Shown here: piece after piece, positions 42,009 through 43,681 of the stretch
Position numbering within the stretch: position 1 is the stretch's first letter
How the letters are laid out: each line of letters opens with the position of its first letter
Assembly (NCBI GenBank): GCA_017450435.1
Contig: JAFSTO010000066.1
Coordinates: forward strand, 1-43,681
Length of the DNA: 43,681 bases
Direction of reading: 5' to 3'
Source of the DNA: Paludibacteraceae bacterium
GTDB lineage: Bacteria > Bacteroidota > Bacteroidia > Bacteroidales > Paludibacteraceae
The notes under the pieces: model-generated
Databases searched by the model: none
The model's input: the letters and a program-made list of their open reading frames with translations, nothing else
Told to the model about the DNA's origin: nothing
Translations under genes and position numbers: made by a program

Positions 42009-43109
42009 ATGAATGACACTTATGCTCTCTTCCACACTTTGCTTTACAAAGCGTATCTTGACGCGCGACGGAAGAAAAGAATGACACAGTCGCAACTTAG
42101 GTTTGAGATAGATGCGGAGAGACGGTTGGAAAAACTATATAACGAGCTGATATTGCATAAATGGAAACCTTCTCCATGCATACGTTTTGTGGTCAAGTAC
42201 CCCGTCAAGCGCGAGGTTTTTGCGAGTGAGTTTGCCGACCGCGTGGTGCACCATTTGTATTTCAACGCCGTGGCACCATTGGCGGAAAAAGTGCTGATAG
42301 CCGACTCTTACTCGTGTCGCAAGGGGAAAGGTACGTTATACGGAGTGAGCAGACTGGAACACCATGTGCGCTCCTGCTCGCTTAACTACACTGCTGACTG
42401 CTGGGTGCTGAAACTTGATATACAAGGATATTTTATGTCTATTCCCCGTGAGCGTTTGCGTCTGTTGGTTCACAGGTTGCTTGGGAAAGCAGAGGACAAG
42501 GAGCTGCTTCTTGACAGAGATATGTTGTTATGGCTGACCGACGTGATTACTCTTCACGACCCGATGGAGGGTTGCAAGCGTATAGGAGATGAGCATGAGT
42601 GGGATGATGTGCCGCCAAGCAAGTGTCTGAGCCACTCGCCGAAAGGGGTGGGGCTGCCGATTGGAGACCTGACCTCGCAACTGTTCAGCAATATCTATCT
42701 CAATGAGTTGGACCAATATGTGAAACGTGAGTTGAAGGTGAAGCACTACGGCAGGTATGTTGACGACTTTTTCCTCGTCGGTCGTGACAAGGCTTTTCTC
42801 TGCTCTTGTGTGGAAAAGATACGGGTGTTTCTCTCGGAACAGTTAGGCTTGATGCTTCATCCGAAAAAGATTCTCTGTTACCACGCCTACTGCCCGAAGA
42901 CAAGAACAGGCGAACCGATACCGTTTCTCGGTGCAGAGGTCAGACCGTTTTATCGGCAATTGTCGCGGCGAACAACGCGCAAGGTTCAGCAGTTGGCGCG
43001 ACGTATTGAGAAAGAGGGAATAGCAGAGTGTTGGCAAACTGCAAACAGTTATTTAGGGCAGATGAAGCACTATAAGGCGGCAAAACTAAGCAGGATGATG
43101 AAAACATAA
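42009..43109 (+). CDS. Reverse transcriptase of diversity-generating-retroelement type
   Basis: This 366-residue RT carries the DGR-like signature set: DSYSCRKGKGTLYG (99-112), LKLDIQGYFMSI with the first catalytic Asp137, GLPIGDLTSQLFSNIYLNEL (215-234, the IGxxxSQ motif of DGR RTs), YVDDF (250-254, catalytic YVDD), LMLHPKKI (281-288), PFLGAEVRP (305-313) and a C-terminal SYLGQMKHYKAAKL. No maturase, HNH or retron msr/msd elements are visible. DGR RTs copy a template RNA with adenine mutagenesis and direct it into a variable gene. The gene is preceded by a long structured leader and followed 31 bp later by a target-like gene. No Avd-like accessory gene is in the window. Confidence 0.85.
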   Translation: MNDTYALFHTLLYKAYLDARRKKRMTQSQLRFEIDAERRLEKLYNELILHKWKPSPCIRFVVKYPVKREVFASEFADRVVHHLYFNAVAPLAEKVLIADSYSCRKGKGTLYGVSRLEHHVRSCSLNYTADCWVLKLDIQGYFMSIPRERLRLLVHRLLGKAEDKELLLDRDMLLWLTDVITLHDPMEGCKRIGDEHEWDDVPPSKCLSHSPKGVGLPIGDLTSQLFSNIYLNELDQYVKRELKVKHYGRYVDDFFLVGRDKAFLCSCVEKIRVFLSEQLGLMLHPKKILCYHAYCPKTRTGEPIPFLGAEVRPFYRQLSRRTTRKVQQLARRIEKEGIAECWQTANSYLGQMKHYKAAKLSRMMKT

Positions 43110-43140
43110 TACATTATACATAAATAAAATATCATAATTA

Positions 43141-43681
43141 TGAAAAAACATTTGTTTCTTTTATTATCGTTTTTATTTACGGCAACGGCAACTGTAGTAG
43201 CCGATCCGCCTGAGGAGTGTGAAGACCTTGGAACGGTTCAGGGCAAGGCGACCGTTACTTTTAAGCGTTATGCCGTGAAGTACCTGCCGGGTAGGTTTAC
43301 CGTTTCCACAGGTCAGGAGGGCAGCGGTAACAAGGTGCGTTTTTCTCAGGGAAACCTGCAGTACCGCGCGGAGAGCGGTGTGTGGCGTTTTGCTGAGAAC
43401 CAGTGGGACTATATCGGCAACGCCGAGGGTAATATCACCGAGTCGAGTCGTCGTGCCGGTCAGACCGCTTTTATCGACCTCTTCGGCTGGGGCACCTCCG
43501 GAGCAACGGCTTCTGATTTCCCGACGTCCGCTACCGCCACTGCGTATCAGCCTTGGGCTACGTCAACCAGCAACGCCGATTATTGCCCGGGTGGTAGCAA
43601 CGCGGTGAACATAGCCCAAGGTTCGGGTTATGAGGAAGCAGACTGGGCTTGGCATAACAAGATTCAGAACGGCGGCAATGC
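43141..43681 (+). CDS. Secreted DGR target-like protein (C-type-lectin/FISUMP-like), cut by window edge
   Basis: 180 codons are visible before the window ends; the frame is open. A signal peptide (MKKHLFLLLSFLFTATATVVA) is followed by KVRFSQGNLQYRAESGVWRF, AENQWDYIGNAEGNITES and FIDLFGWGTSG. This N-terminal pattern belongs to Bacteroidetes surface proteins whose C-terminal part is a formylglycine-generating-enzyme/C-type-lectin-like fold, commonly ending in SVRLV. I know that pattern from memory. The variable region would be at the C-terminus, beyond the window. The start ATG 43141 lies in a poly-A leader 31 bp after the RT stop, so it is probably cotranscribed. Confidence 0.75.

Noticed and set aside
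42009-43109. Retron or group II intron origin for the RT
   Set aside because: No maturase or HNH domain, no msr/msd-like inverted repeats and no intron ribozyme structure seen; the motifs and neighbouring target favour a DGR.

Overview
This window looks like chromosomal DNA from an uncultured member of the Bacteroidales (Bacteroidetes). The evidence is a type IX secretion (T9SS) type B sorting domain, other T9SS-type surface proteins, promoters of the Bacteroidetes form TTTG-N19-20-TAnnTTTG in place of sigma70 boxes, start codons without clear Shine-Dalgarno sequences, and a short-form SerA. No rRNA, tRNA, CRISPR array or transposase was found. No species can be named from sequence reading alone.

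Layout. (1) 66-7175, plus strand: seven co-directional genes of mostly unknown function. They are led by an SPFH-domain protein with a C-terminal GYF_2 domain, followed by a membrane-anchored protein with a ribosomal L7/L12-like domain, a small membrane protein, a zinc-ribbon/TPR membrane protein, a second small L7/L12-like membrane protein, a multi-span membrane protein and a small secreted protein. A 17-bp perfect stem terminates them. (2) 7274-10424, minus strand: greA, a HIT hydrolase, alkaline phosphatase and a DUF5715/M15-like protein, probably one operon. (3) 10723-12916: miaB, a small Cys-rich protein with its own promoter, and an orphan xseB. (4) 13262-15379: a secreted Ig-like surface protein behind a structured leader. 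(5) 15474-20792, minus strand: a biotin-dependent-type carboxyltransferase, serC, serA and a T9SS type B cargo protein, tightly packed. (6) 21089-24805: a secreted GH28-type glycosidase and a secreted M3 dipeptidase. (7) 25211-41360: one uninterrupted 4958-residue surface protein made of about 68 degenerate Cys-containing repeats of about 60 residues, followed by an outer-membrane beta-barrel. (8) 41569-43681: a probable diversity-generating retroelement (DGR), with a strong promoter, a 400-nt leader containing an 18-bp hairpin, a DGR-type reverse transcriptase and the 5' part of a secreted target-like protein cut by the window edge.

The non-coding DNA is also unusual. Many gene boundaries carry a different short tandem array (units of 4, 7, 7, 9, 9, 15, 16 and 22 bp). 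A palindrome family (AGAGACGGTA...TACCGTCTCT) recurs four or five times, and one copy has become part of the N-terminus of the beta-barrel gene. Several predicted promoters have homopolymer runs in the spacer.

The most promising items for novelty are the DGR with its target cut off, the giant paired-cysteine repeat protein with its neighbouring beta-barrel, and the SPFH/L7-L12-like membrane cluster. All calls come from reading the sequence; no database search was run.
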